Assembly: GCA_024516035.1 (NCBI GenBank) | Contig: CM044958.1 | Location: 24,869,900 to 24,933,899, forward strand | Origin: Bactericera cockerelli | Taxonomy: Eukaryota; Arthropoda; Insecta; Hemiptera; Triozidae | DNA length: 64,000 nucleotides | Direction: 5' to 3' | In this document: one piece after another, positions 1-9,570 of the stretch | Position numbering within the stretch: the first letter of the stretch is position 1 | How the letters are laid out: each line of letters opens with the position of its first letter | Position numbers and translations under genes: made by a program | Notes under the pieces: model-generated | What the model was told of the DNA's origin: nothing | What the model saw: only the letters and a program-made list of their open reading frames with translations | Database searches by the model: none

Positions 1-1720
1 GATGCATTCATGAACAATGATATCCTTTGAATGTAAAAATGTGTTAACTGGGCTCCTATGTTCTATATTCAAATTATGACTTCTATGTCACTTTGTCAGT
101 CACTAATATGTAGGTATATGTAGAACTTTCTACATGGTTTGCTTTGTGTGAGGCATGAAATAGTAAGAATTAGTTAGGACTTTTGTATAGGAGAAAAACG
201 ATAAAAATTTAGGTATAAATCCAATTTTTCTTTTCTTTCTAAATACATAATACTAATATTGTCATAATTTTAGATGAGATAAAAATTAAACTTCTTATGC
301 ATATCAACCTTAAAACTCATGCTGATGTTGAAAGTTTTTTTCCAAAAAGATTCGCTAAGGGAAAGATTAGAAAGGGCTTTCCTCAACCCTGTATGGAAAG
401 GCCATTATGGAAATTTTTTGGACGTTGTGTAACTTTTAATTCAGGGACTTTGTCACATATGGTTACAAAGCATAATAATGCCAGGATTATCTTCACACAA
501 AACTTCCCTCTTTTCTCTGCTAGTTTGCCTTTCTTGCTCCACTCTCATTTAGATTTTATTTTTTGTTCAAAAGTATCGTATCGGAGAAACATTTAGAATA
601 GGAATGAACAGCGAGCAGTTAACAGAGGACTGATGATATTTTTTTTCTAAAAAAATAATGAAAAATAGGGCTATCTCTCTGAGCCTAAATAATATATGTA
701 TTTTAGAAAAAAAGAAAAGGAAAACTAGAGTACTGTCCTGATTGATCACATGACACATTTCCGATAGAGAGGGTTAAGAAACTCTATATTATATTTTCTT
801 AGTCCAACTTATTAACTTAATCTATTTTTGAATAGAGGAGCAGATCTTGCATCTTCTTATTCTTGTAACAGAATTAAACTTTTTTCGGATGATTAGAATT
901 ACAGACAGTTCATGGGTTTTTTCTTGGCCATAAAAAAATATATTATACCTACTACAAATAAAAAATTGACGAGGTTAAATAATCAACAACTTCTAATCTC
1001 AGAAAATAATTTGATCACAATAAAGTTGTCCTCCTAATTAACAATTCACCTTATAAACGAAAGGATAAGCTATGAATTTGGGAACATAAAATCTGAAGAA
1101 GCTCTAGATAGGTATCGACTTCTAAAGGTAAGTTTAATGAACGAGAGGGGATTAAGCTTGAAATTAACCAAACTGTGCATCATGTGGGGCTATTTTGTAA
1201 GGGATTAGGAAATATTTCGTAGCTCGCCCAAGCTTACTTTGTAAATACAAAAACAATATTTTTGAAAATAATAACAAACACTTTGGTTTCATTATCTTCA
1301 CATACAGGATGCTCTGTCAGAATAATAACTAAGTTTTATACCTACTTTCCAATAAAGAAAAAAATAACTGATGATAATACCCTATAATATATTATATGAT
1401 CTACACTAGGCTTAGGATCTCGTAGTATTCTTAGCAACTTTAGTATTGTATCTATAGTTTTACATGAATGAACCTGCAGGTCATGGAAACAAAGAGCTTG
1501 CATAGAGCGACGAATTTCCGATGTAGAATTATTTATTTATTTCTAATAAAATAATGAAAACGTAGTAATTGTTGTTCTACCTAAAGAAATGAATTATAAA
1601 TGAATCGCATATTTTTTTGGGATATAAGATACAGAGACCGACATTTTCACTAAAAAAATAATTTAAATACTTGTCTCTTTATACTGATTAAAATAGAGAG
1701 GTTAGTTTATGCCATTTTCA
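1..1720. other. AT-rich non-coding stretch
   Basis: I see no gene, RNA or clear repeat here. The short open frames, for example one of 99 codons near 297-596, have no recognisable protein character and no splice or codon signature. Confidence 0.5.
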
Positions 1721-1725
1721 GAACT

Positions 1726-1790
1726 GTTAACTGCTGATGAGAGCAAATAAGCTCGAAACAGCTGTCCACTGTCCACTCTGTCCAGTGGTA
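1726..1790 (+). ncRNA. Type I hammerhead ribozyme motif, copy 1
   Basis: The catalytic core is complete. CTGATGA lies at 1734-1740, stem II is GAGC/GCTC (1741-1744 with 1751-1754) around a 6-nt loop, and GAAA follows at 1755-1758. Stem III pairs ACAG (1758-1761) with CTGT (1778-1781) and is followed by C1782, which gives the usual GTC cleavage triplet. Stem I can form from ACTG before the core and CAGT after the cleavage site, then becomes imperfect. Stem III has a long loop containing a short CTGTCCA-type repetition. A related copy on the same strand lies at 49581-49632, and similarity continues about 80 bp downstream, so the motif belongs to a dispersed repeat. Hammerheads of this kind are known in Penelope-like elements and other small retroelements; assigning this one to such an element is inference. 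Confidence 0.75.
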
Positions 1791-2312
1791 TGTTCTGATA
1801 TTCATGTACATCTAAATACAACTTTTCTTTTTATACTGGTTTTGTCATTGTTGCTTTAACTTCTATTAAATACCCAGGTATCTTGTTTTATTTCATCATT
1901 CAATTTATATCAGAATCTATTTATCCACTGTCTTTTTTCAAGGGATTCAATATTTTCATCAGACCCAGTATATTGCAGAAATAAGATTAAGCTTAATTCC
2001 ATGGGGATTTCAAGCTAACAAAAGAGGTGTTTTATAACTGTAATAATTAATTTAAAAATGTATACGACTTAAATAATATACAGGGCCAGTTAGTTAGTTT
2101 TACTGATGTTTACTTACTATTTATTATGTTAGTAACTTATTGTATCCATGTTGATAAAAATAAATGGTTAAATTATAATTAAACATTAGAACTTCCTTTT
2201 TTCTCAAAGATATTTTTTTATGACTGTGACAGAGTGTGACAGGTATATACCAAATTATCTTCATTTGATTTTTCCTTAATTAAAGACTTATTGCCTTATC
2301 ATATTTGTGGTA
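1791..2312. other. Tail of the ribozyme-bearing repeat, then AT-rich DNA
   Basis: The first ~80 bp resemble the sequence after the second ribozyme (49633-49710), sharing a pattern of TCTAAATACAACTT and CTTTTTATACTG. The rest shows nothing I can name. Confidence 0.45.
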
Positions 2313-2323
2313 ATCGCAAGATT

Positions 2324-2586
2324 TTTTTTTTTTAAGTGGGGTTTTAACGTCGCTTTCAACTGCCATGGTCATATCACGACGGGGGTTTTACCCTCCATTC
2401 GCAGGAAACTTACAAACCTGCTACTCACATTGACCTCACCCAGCCTGAGTGGGGCCGGGAAAAGCCAGCGTCACGAGAATTAGAATTTGAATGGTCACCC
2501 ATCCAAGTCTTAACCTCGCTGGATGTCGCTTAACTTCGGTGTTCTGAAGGGAACCGGTGTATTCAACATGCCATCGACGCTGGCTC
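2324..2586 (-). mobile_element. 5S rRNA-derived SINE, full-length copy with target-site duplication
   Basis: Read on the minus strand, the first ~95 nt (2584 to 2490) follow 5S rRNA from its 5' end. They include the internal promoter: a box A-like AGTTAAGCGAC (complement of 2525-2535) and box C GGATGGGTGACC (complement of 2493-2504). A GC-rich body follows (CCACTCAGGCTGGGTGAGG, then GAATGGAGGGTAAAACCCCC), and the element ends in an A-run (2324-2335). An 11-bp direct repeat, ATCGCAAGATT, flanks it exactly at 2313-2323 and 2587-2597. This is the signature of LINE-mediated retroposition. 5S-headed SINEs (SINE3-like) are known from other animals. The body is shared with copies at 9272, 23640, 55343 and 62065, some of which have a tRNA-like head instead. 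Confidence 0.85.
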
Positions 2587-2597
2587 ATCGCAAGATT

Positions 2598-4000
2598 GAT
2601 ATCACAATTACTCAATCTCGCATTACAAAATTTTCGCTTAACTTGGGAATTGAACCACCGACCTCCAGGTTACAAGTCTGATGCATTATCATTGAAGCAA
2701 CTGAGATCTCTAATTTTTCCTTTAATTACTGTAATATTTTGCATTCTGCTTTTCCGACAACTAGAAAATATTCGTTCTCTCAATTCACCCTTTATGAGAA
2801 ATAATACTCAGCAAAACCCACATCTTGCGGAGGACAAGGGTTTATGGTTTTATTGATTCAGTTGTACCTCCTCGTAGCCCTGTCTTTATTGACGTAGAAT
2901 TGTTGAGATGTTGAGCCAATTATTATTGTTAGGTACCCACTTATACTCATTCTTGAGAGGTATTAAAATTCCGTTTCGTGTGAAACGGCGAAAGGATAAA
3001 TCCGGCATTAAACTACAGGGCACACTCGCACACTTGAGACCTGAATATTTCTTTCTTTTCAGGTGTTTTTTAGTAATCTTTTGGAATTAGCAATGCGGAT
3101 CAGGATTTAAAGTATCAATTTTTTGACAGTCTATAGTACTATTGTAAGTCTATGCATTTTAGGTTTTAACGTACCGTCTATAAACAACACAAAGTGCTCA
3201 ATTTTCTTAATTTGATCTTTTTATTGGGATTTTTCATAGAAATGGTCAAATCAGAGAACTTCAATTCCGATTGAACTGAAATTTGATATGACTCCTCATA
3301 AAAATTTCAAACTGAAAATGTTTTCTTTTGAAATTTTTTTCAAAAGAAATCTTAAATGAGTATTCTTAGCAGTTAACCTTCTTTATTGTTGAAAGTTACT
3401 GTCTTAAATTTAGGTTTCTTTAGATATCTACCTGAAATAACTGGATATATCGTGATGATTTTTACTTGTTACCCTTGAGACCTCACCGCAATGTGCATGG
3501 CTATACAAGTATACAATTGTTACAATTTACATACTACTTGACTAACGATACAAACAAACATTGAAAATCCAAGGCAAGGGGTACCCACTACGAAGTAATA
3601 GTGATGATGCAATAAGACTCATCTCTGAGTAATTTACTGTCGAAATCTTAAATTACATAAAGGCGTCGTTAACGACATAGGCAGGATGTTATCTCTTGAT
3701 GTAATTAGATCAGCAGAAGCATGACCCTCTCATCATCCCTCAATGCTGAAATCTCTCAGCCATGACGCCTCTATTAAATTTTTTTGCTATTTGTACTGAA
3801 AGCTCTTCCTACCCTCTTACGCAAGATAAAGTGACAGAGGTTTTAATCTTATTTGATTTTGGCATGATTTAGCAACTATTAATCTCGTCACTTAGCTCTT
3901 AAAGAAACTTGAAATACTGCTAAAAAAATCTCAAGTGTGAGATTTCTGATTCATTTCTATCTTTGTAGATGTCTGTGTCTAAGTTGTATCGAAAATTCGT
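2598..4000. other. AT-rich non-coding stretch
   Basis: No gene or named repeat is visible. Two open frames of 99 and 60 codons (2557-2856 and 2908-3090) begin in or beside the 5S-derived SINE and look accidental. Confidence 0.45.
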
Positions 4001-4001
4001 G

Positions 4002-4045
4002 ATTTGACATAACATAACTAATTATTTAGTTATGTTATGTCAAAT
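4002..4045. repeat. Perfect 20-bp inverted repeat with 4-nt loop
   Basis: Positions 4002-4021 and 4026-4045 are exact reverse complements around TTAT, so the strand can fold into a 20-bp hairpin rich in TATGTTATG. No flanking duplication was found. It may be a cruciform-prone site or the remains of a small MITE. Confidence 0.8.
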
Positions 4046-4500
4046 TATTAGTTATGTCAATCAATAAGTTATTTAAAGCAATAAGAAAAGGCTCTAAATT
4101 GCTTCAATTAACACAAAATAATACCCCATAATTGTTATTAGAAGATTAGCAAACAATGGAAGTTATTATCTTTCTTAAACTTTAAGGACGCAAAGTAAAC
4201 ACAAGTTTATTTGAATGAACCAACTCCGCTTTTCTTATATCAGAAATAATATTTCCCTCCTTTAGTAACCATTTTCCGTCATTAGTTTAAATGCGTAGTA
4301 AATGACCTACAAAACAACTTATACAACACATTATAGGGTGACAAGTACGTCATAAACTTTTCTTATTCTTAATAATAATATTTGAAATAATTGAAAAGTA
4401 TTAGTTCATATGAAGATAAATCTGTACAACAGTACAACACAAACTAAGAGTAGCTATGTACCTAGGAGCTATCGTTCACATAGTTATGCTATCAGTACTA

Positions 4501-4867
4501 ATGTTTTTGTAAAACACATAAAAAATGTGGGTGTTTTCTATACACCTACAGTGTTTTTCTATTCATTAGATAGGTGTTTTTGATGAAACACGAAACACGT
4601 GTGAGGTGACTTGGAAAAACACATTATTTGAAATAAAGCGGGTAAAGGGTAGTAACCCTCAGACAATTTAACAAAGACAGAGAAAGAAGATGATTGTTAA
4701 AGATAAAAAAAGTAACTAGCCCATTGTAGTAACAAAAGTAACAAAAAAACACTTTTCGCGAAATCTTCTTTGTTTTTTTACTATAGTTTAATTAAAAACA
4801 CCAAGCACTCTCATTTTCAATATAGGTGTTTCCAAGCACCTACCTCTTTTAGGTGTTTTAAAACAAT
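4501..4867. mobile_element. MITE-like element with imperfect terminal inverted repeats
   Basis: The left end (AATGTTTTTGTAAAACAC...) and the complement of the right end (CATTGTTTTAAAACACC...) match over about 50 bp with gaps. The motif AGGTGTTTT or its complement recurs inside. It lies in the presumed last intron of the homeobox gene. I saw no transposase and could not fix a target duplication. Confidence 0.5.
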
Positions 4868-4970
4868 GATCAGGCGAGATTAATGATCAAAGCATTTTCT
4901 ACCACCTAACCTAACCATCGCAGTCTTATTATTATGTGGTCACTCACATAAACAAATAAATGAGGAAAAA

Positions 4971-5229
4971 TTGATGCATTGAGTGGGATTTGAACCAATT
5001 GATGCCTACGCTATCTGTATAGACCAGAGCCTTAACCACTTGACCCCCAATGCAATAGCAATAACAAATTATTTTTATGAAAAAATGAACTAACAATGAA
5101 ATTTTGATGCATTGAGTGGGATTTGAACTAATTGATGCCTACGCTATCTGTATTACCGGACCAGAGCCTTAACCAGTTGAGCCCCAATGCAATACCAGTA
5201 ACAATTTATTTTTATGAAAAAATGAACTA
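4971..5229 (-). repeat. 133-bp tandem duplication carrying tRNA-like sequence
   Basis: Two units start at 4971 and 5104, 133 bp apart, and differ by a few substitutions and a 4-bp indel. On the minus strand each unit resembles a tRNA-type Pol III promoter: a GTCAAGTGGTTAAGG box A region and a GGTTCAAATCC box B (degraded to AGTTCAAATCC in the second unit). The acceptor-like ends pair (TGCATTG/CAATGCA), but the anticodon and T stems do not pair properly. It is therefore a tRNA-like relic or SINE head, not a working tRNA. Both units sit in the homeobox intron, and the second is interrupted at its end by the insertion at 5230. Confidence 0.65.
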
Positions 5230-5328
5230 GGAAGAGATTGCCACAGGCAATAACCCCGCCCTTTAGGTAGGCCATTATTGTTATACTGTTACCATTGTAC
5301 TTTGTCCTCCCAATAAAGCTTAAAAAAA
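5230..5328 (+). mobile_element. 5'-truncated retroposon 3' end (LINE/SINE tail) in the homeobox intron
   Basis: This ~99-bp piece starts GGAAGAGATTGCC, contains the 6-bp hairpin ATTGCCACAGGCAAT, and ends AATAAAGCTT plus an A-run. The pentamer AACTA flanks it (5225-5229 and 5329-5333). The undisturbed unit upstream shows the empty site (GAACTAACAATG). Related copies lie at 55526-55703 and, more diverged, 35185-35310. Confidence 0.75.
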
Positions 5329-5330
5329 AA

Positions 5331-5360
5331 CTAACAGTGAAATGATGTTGTGTGTTGCAG
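5331..5360 (+). promoter_or_regulatory. Branch point and 3' splice site of the homeobox terminal exon
   Basis: CTAAC at 5331-5335 matches the metazoan branch-point consensus, with its branch A 26 nt before the AG at 5359-5360. The T-rich stretch TGTTGTGTGTTGCAG forms the acceptor. The branch point lies across the end of the retroposon's target duplication, so it has kept genomic sequence. Confidence 0.7.
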
Positions 5361-5549
5361 GTGTGGTTCCAGAACAGGAGGACCAAGTGGAGGAAGAAGC
5401 ACGCTGCCGAGATGGCGACGGCCAAGAGGAAACAGGAGGAGGTGGAGGAGTCTTCAGGGGAGGAGGAGGAGTACAGCCGCCACAGCGACAATGCCGCCAA
5501 GCGACTGAGGAGAGAACTGGCGGCCCACTGCGGGGTGCAGAACATGTAG
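5361..5549 (+). CDS. HGTX: NK6-class homeobox protein, terminal exon (Nkx6/HGTX type)
   Basis: The exon encodes 62 residues and a TAG stop. It opens with helix 3 of a homeodomain, [20 protein letters not shown], starting at homeodomain position ~47. The run [10 protein letters not shown] straight after the homeodomain is characteristic of NK6 proteins, as I know the family. The rest is an acidic Glu-rich stretch ([12 protein letters not shown]) and a basic segment (AAKRLRRE), ending in GVQNM. An exon joint just before Val47 of the homeodomain fits a known intron position in this gene class; the reading frame enters in phase 0 from the AG at 5360. Such proteins are nuclear DNA-binding repressors in neural patterning. 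Earlier exons lie to the left of the window or in the unresolved 1-5 kb. Its 3' UTR enters the AATAAA repeat array about 50 bp after the stop. Confidence 0.9.
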   Translation: MWFQNRRTKWRKKHAAEMATAKRKQEEVEESSGEEEEYSRHSDNAAKRLRRELAAHCGVQNM

Positions 5550-5599
5550 CATTCCATCTGGCCGCCATGCCCCGCCCCCTCACATGTCGGCCTCGACTT

Positions 5600-6443
5600 G
5601 AAGCATGCGGCTGAATAAAGTGGCTGTCTGAAGCATGCCGCTGAATAAAGTGGCTGTCTGAAGCATGCCGCTGAATAAAGTGGCTGTCTGAAGCATGCAG
5701 CTGAATAAAGTGGCTGTCTGAAGCATGCCGCTGAATAAAGTGGCTGTCTGAAGCATGCCGCTGAATAAAGCGGCTGTCTGAAGCATGCAGCTGAATAAAG
5801 CGGCTGTCTGAAGCATGCAGCTGAATAAAGTGGCTGTCTGAAGCATGCCGCTGAATAAAGCGGCTGTCTGAAGCATGTCGCTGAATAAAGCGGCTGTCTG
5901 AAGCATGCAGCTGAATAAAGCGGCTGTCTGAAGCATGCAGCTGAATAAAGTGGCTGTCTGAAGCATGCCGCTGAATAAAGCGGCTGTCTGAAGCATGTCG
6001 CTGAATAAAGCGGCTGTCTGAAGCATGTCGCTGAATAAAGCGGCTGTCTGAAGCATGCCGCTGAATAAAGCGGCTGTCTGAAGCATGCAGCTGAATAAAG
6101 TGGCTGTCTGAAGCATGCCGCTGAATAAAGTGGCCGTCTGAAGCATGCCGCTGAATAAAGTGGCTGTCTGAAGCATGTCGGTCGCTGAATAAAGCGGCTG
6201 TCTGAAGCATGCAGCTGAATAAAGTGGCTGTCTGAAGCATGCCGCTGAATAAAGCGGCTGTCTGAAGCATGCAGCTGAATAAAGTGGCTGTCTGAAGCAT
6301 GCCGCTGAATAAAGTGGCTGTCTGAAGCATGCCGCTGAATAAAGTGGCTGTCTGAAGCATGCCGCTGAATAAAGCGGCTGTCTGAAGCATGCAGCTGAAT
6401 AAAGCGGCTGTCTGACGCATGCCGCTGAATAAAGCGGCTGTCT
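5600..6443 (+). repeat. 30-bp minisatellite, 28 copies, each with an AATAAA poly(A) signal
   Basis: The unit is CTGAATAAAG[T/C]GGCTGTCTG followed by AAGCATGC[C/A]G, with variant positions spread among copies. One unit near 6171-6190 carries a 4-bp insertion (GTCG repeated). I count 28 AATAAA hexamers, the first at about 5614 and the last at about 6428. The array begins in the 3' UTR of the homeobox exon, so the first signal is ~65 nt after the stop codon. All three antisense frames lack stops inside the array, which produces long but meaningless antisense open frames. Confidence 0.95.
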
Positions 6444-6493
6444 TATTATTGTAGTCTTTGTGGCGGAGGATTCCGATAGTATAGATTGGAATA

Positions 6494-6815
6494 CAGTGGA
6501 GCCTGAATATGAGTGAACTTAAGGGACCGAATTTTTTCCTCTTATATCCAGTCTGGCTGGGAGACTATAAACAGGGAGTAGACCAGCATTGGCTTGGTTC
6601 TGGGGGGCCTTGTCAATTATTAGCCTCCTTGTAAAGACAGTGGTAGAAGTGCTGAGTCATTCCTCCACTGTCTAGCTACCATCGTTCACGATGACGCCAC
6701 CCTATGATGATGATCCAGGTTTCTCTTATAAAGAAGTTATTTTCCTTTATAGTGAGGTAAATTTATTGTTCTATTATATCGTTAGATTCAGTTCTCTCAT
6801 ATCCAGGTTCGACTG
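6494..6815. mobile_element. MITE with pogo/Tc1-like terminal inverted repeats and TA duplication
   Basis: The left end CAGTGGAGCCTGAATATGAG and the complement of the right end CAGTCGAACCTGGATATGAG match at 16 of 20 positions and go on for several bases. TA flanks both ends (6492-6493 and 6816-6817). There is no coding capacity. It lies 50 bp after the poly(A)-signal array. Confidence 0.7.
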
Positions 6816-6819
6816 TAAT

Positions 6820-7570
6820 TGTTAAACTCTCTGAGGGTAACTGCTCCTGCTCTGAGTTCGTATTATTTAGAAATGATGAGCAACCAAACATGAGATGTCA
6901 GACCGAGCAATCATTGTAAATAAAAATATTAGTCATTGAATTAAATTTTCTTTTTGTTTATTTTAAATAAGTCTTCATTTTTTAAATTTCAATTTTGAAT
7001 GTTGATGTTTATTGTTATTAACTTTCCTCAAAAAATAACTTGTGTATACATACAACTTCTTTGCTAATAAAGGATGCAGTTTGGTTTAATGATATCTACA
7101 TTTATGTATAATTATGTATAATTGTATATTTGATTTGAACATATGAATAAGCTGATATTATCTAAAGTAGACATCTAATTTTCTTTAGCATTAGTGGAGA
7201 TGTGATATTCACTTTTAACACTTCTGTACACTCCCATAAAAAAAAAAAAAAAAAATGTTAGATTCAGTTGATAAATATAATTAGTAATAAATAGATAGTT
7301 AATAATTATATTATTATACATAATTATGTCTATGAAACCAAAGATTACTTTTGTTATGAATATTGAAGAATTTCACAATTTTTATGTAAATGATTGACCA
7401 CCTCACAGCCCGAGTTCTCCAGATGTACTCTTAGGTGGTGTAAAACATACCAATCGACTTCGTTGCATAGATTTGTACATAATATTTAGTAATTTCAGTT
7501 GAAATTTATCAATATATCACGTCATAACATAATTATGTAAAACAATCCTTGAGATTTAAGTGTCAGTAAT
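6820..7570. other. AT-rich non-coding stretch
   Basis: Nothing recognisable apart from an A-run near 7239-7255. Confidence 0.5.
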
Positions 7571-7572
7571 AT

Positions 7573-8219
7573 CAGGTCGGAGCAAAAGTCTGGAAACCTA
7601 AATAATAACAAAGGATGTAAGGAAAATACCCTTAAAAGTTTCAGCTCGATAAGACAAAAATTGCAGCTTTTTTGCCGAAATAAAATTTTGATCCAAACCA
7701 TCGCCTAGCTCGACGTTGCTTAACATTATATGGTCAGTAAATATGGCAAATTTTTGGCATGTATGGAACTTACTCTGAAAATTTCAGCTCCATTGAAAAA
7801 AAAAAAAAAAAAAAAATGTAAAAAAATTAACTTGGTCCTGACATAGGGGCCCCGGTTTACCTTGCAAAATTCCCAACTTACTCCGAAAGTCCTTCGTAAT
7901 TATATATTTGAGGAGCATACGTGCAAATTGAATATCTCCAAAAATACAAAAATGGAGTTAGGAATAATTCTAACAGTTTATACTGAGCGGAATTCAAAAA
8001 TTAAACAACGAACGACCTTACTCAAACACATCCCATAGTAATTGCGCTTTCAAAATGACCGTATCAATCAAATCTGAACAGATCCATACTTGTTTCTATA
8101 TTGTTTTACTTTTCATAATATCAATTTTTCCTTCATACTGAAAATTCATATTTCCGGCGATGTTCATTTTTGCACGTATGCTCCTCATTTAGGGGTTTCC
8201 ACAGTTTTGCCCCACCCTG
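7573..8219. mobile_element. Degenerate TIR transposon (mariner/IS630-like ends)
   Basis: The left end CAGGTCGGAGCAAAAGTCTG and the complement of the right end CAGGGTGGGGCAAAACTGTG pair well, and both continue GGAAACC. TA follows the right end. A second, inner inverted repeat (GAGGAGCATACGTGCAAA, about 7911 and 8168-8188) strengthens the case. No transposase frame is left. An A-run lies at about 7797-7816. Confidence 0.65.
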
Positions 8220-9268
8220 TATAAGTACAATACAAAATCTGAAGTTATATCAATCTTTAAAATGTGCTTAATATTTTCGCTGCATCTTTGGTATGGCTTT
8301 TTCTGATGGTCTTAATTCTTTCAGCCTATTTCAGTCCTGTTTTTTCTTCATGTAAATACAAGTAAATTTCAATGTATGTATTATACTAATCTAAATAAGT
8401 TTCCTACAAATTCTATAAAATTATTTATTGTATTTAAATGAAATATGTTGGTAAAATAAATATTAAATATAAAATCAAATCTACAAAAAACATTTATTTC
8501 TTTTTTATGTAGGAATGGGTGGAAAACATAAAAAAAATAAAATTATGGAACACTTTAATTTAAAAAATATTCAAATATTTTATTTAGGTAGTCGTCAAGT
8601 ACTTATTTACAAATACTCGCTCCGAGAGAGAATTAAAAAAAAAAAAAAATACAGTTAGCAATCAATATTCTCTTAACAACAACAAAAAAGAAGATTATCC
8701 TGAAAAACATAAAAAAAGAACAGAGAGATCTTATCATTATTATAAAATATACAACATATTATTTAAGTATGTAGATAAATACAAGTGAATTAATACATTT
8801 AAAAATGTAGTGACATTTTTCAGAGAGAGAGAAAATATGTATGGGTGAAAAGTTTGTGGTTTACCTCATCCGCCTCAGTGGGGGGGAAGAAAGGTCAAAC
8901 AATCAATTTAGCTGCGTGTTTGCCATGAATAAAAACTCAAAAGTGCGGCGCCAAAATAAAAAGGCGTCCTAATATCACCATGACAACGCCTGACCAGAGT
9001 GGGTTAAAATCTTCAAGTGAATGGTGATAAAACGCTATCATTCTGAAAGTTTGGAGTGGGCTTACATTTTGTTTCCGTTTTATTATGGTTTTATTTCTCT
9101 CGTATTAAGTACTTTGTCAGACACTTTGGAAATGACTAAAGTACAACTTCTTCTAATGCTGTCTGAATGGAGTTCTTATTCCGCACATCTCATCTACCTA
9201 TGACAGAGAAGCTTTAGGCTGCTCAGGTTTGTTAGTCTAGAAATGGAAAAATAAAGACTCGATTAACT
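8220..9268. other. AT-rich non-coding stretch
   Basis: Nothing assignable. An A-run lies near 8636-8649. Confidence 0.5.
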
Positions 9269-9271
9269 CAG

Positions 9272-9570
9272 CCAGCCTCCGTGGCGTAACTTCTGCTACT
9301 GCTTGTAGTCTGGAGATCCTGAGGGAACAGAAAATTCTGTTCCCTCCGAACACGTGATGCTAGCATTTCCGGCCCTACCCAGGCTAGTTGAGGTTATTGT
9401 GGGTAGCTGGTTCGATTCCCAGTGAATGGAGGGTGAAACCCCCGTGCTGATGACTACCTCAAATGAAAATCAGGACCTTAAAACCAAATAGAATCAACTG
9501 GTTTCATTAGATCTAATCGAGGTCGGTGTGATAATTGGGTCTTTGCTTGTGGAGTTCCAACCTGTGTAAT
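9272..9570 (+). mobile_element. SINE with tRNA-like head and the shared core
   Basis: It opens CCAGCCTCCGTGGCGTAAC, matching the head of the copy at 55343, whose A box is clear. The body then runs CCGGCCCTACCCAGGCTAG, GGGTAGCTGGTTCGATTCCC, AGTGAATGGAGGGTGAAACC, and a tail with AGGACCTTAAAACC. The body is the same as in the 5S-headed SINE at 2324-2586. The exact ends are uncertain. Confidence 0.7.

Noticed and set aside
2490..2584. Genuine 5S rRNA gene
   Set aside because: It diverges from 5S in several stems, continues straight into a SINE body and A-tail, and has an 11-bp target duplication.
5320..6420. Long antisense open frame (366 codons) with repeats of RHASDSHFIQ and a parallel MLQTATLFSG frame
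   Set aside because: The repeat unit is a multiple of three and its antisense strand lacks stops in every frame, so the open frames are an automatic consequence of the minisatellite.
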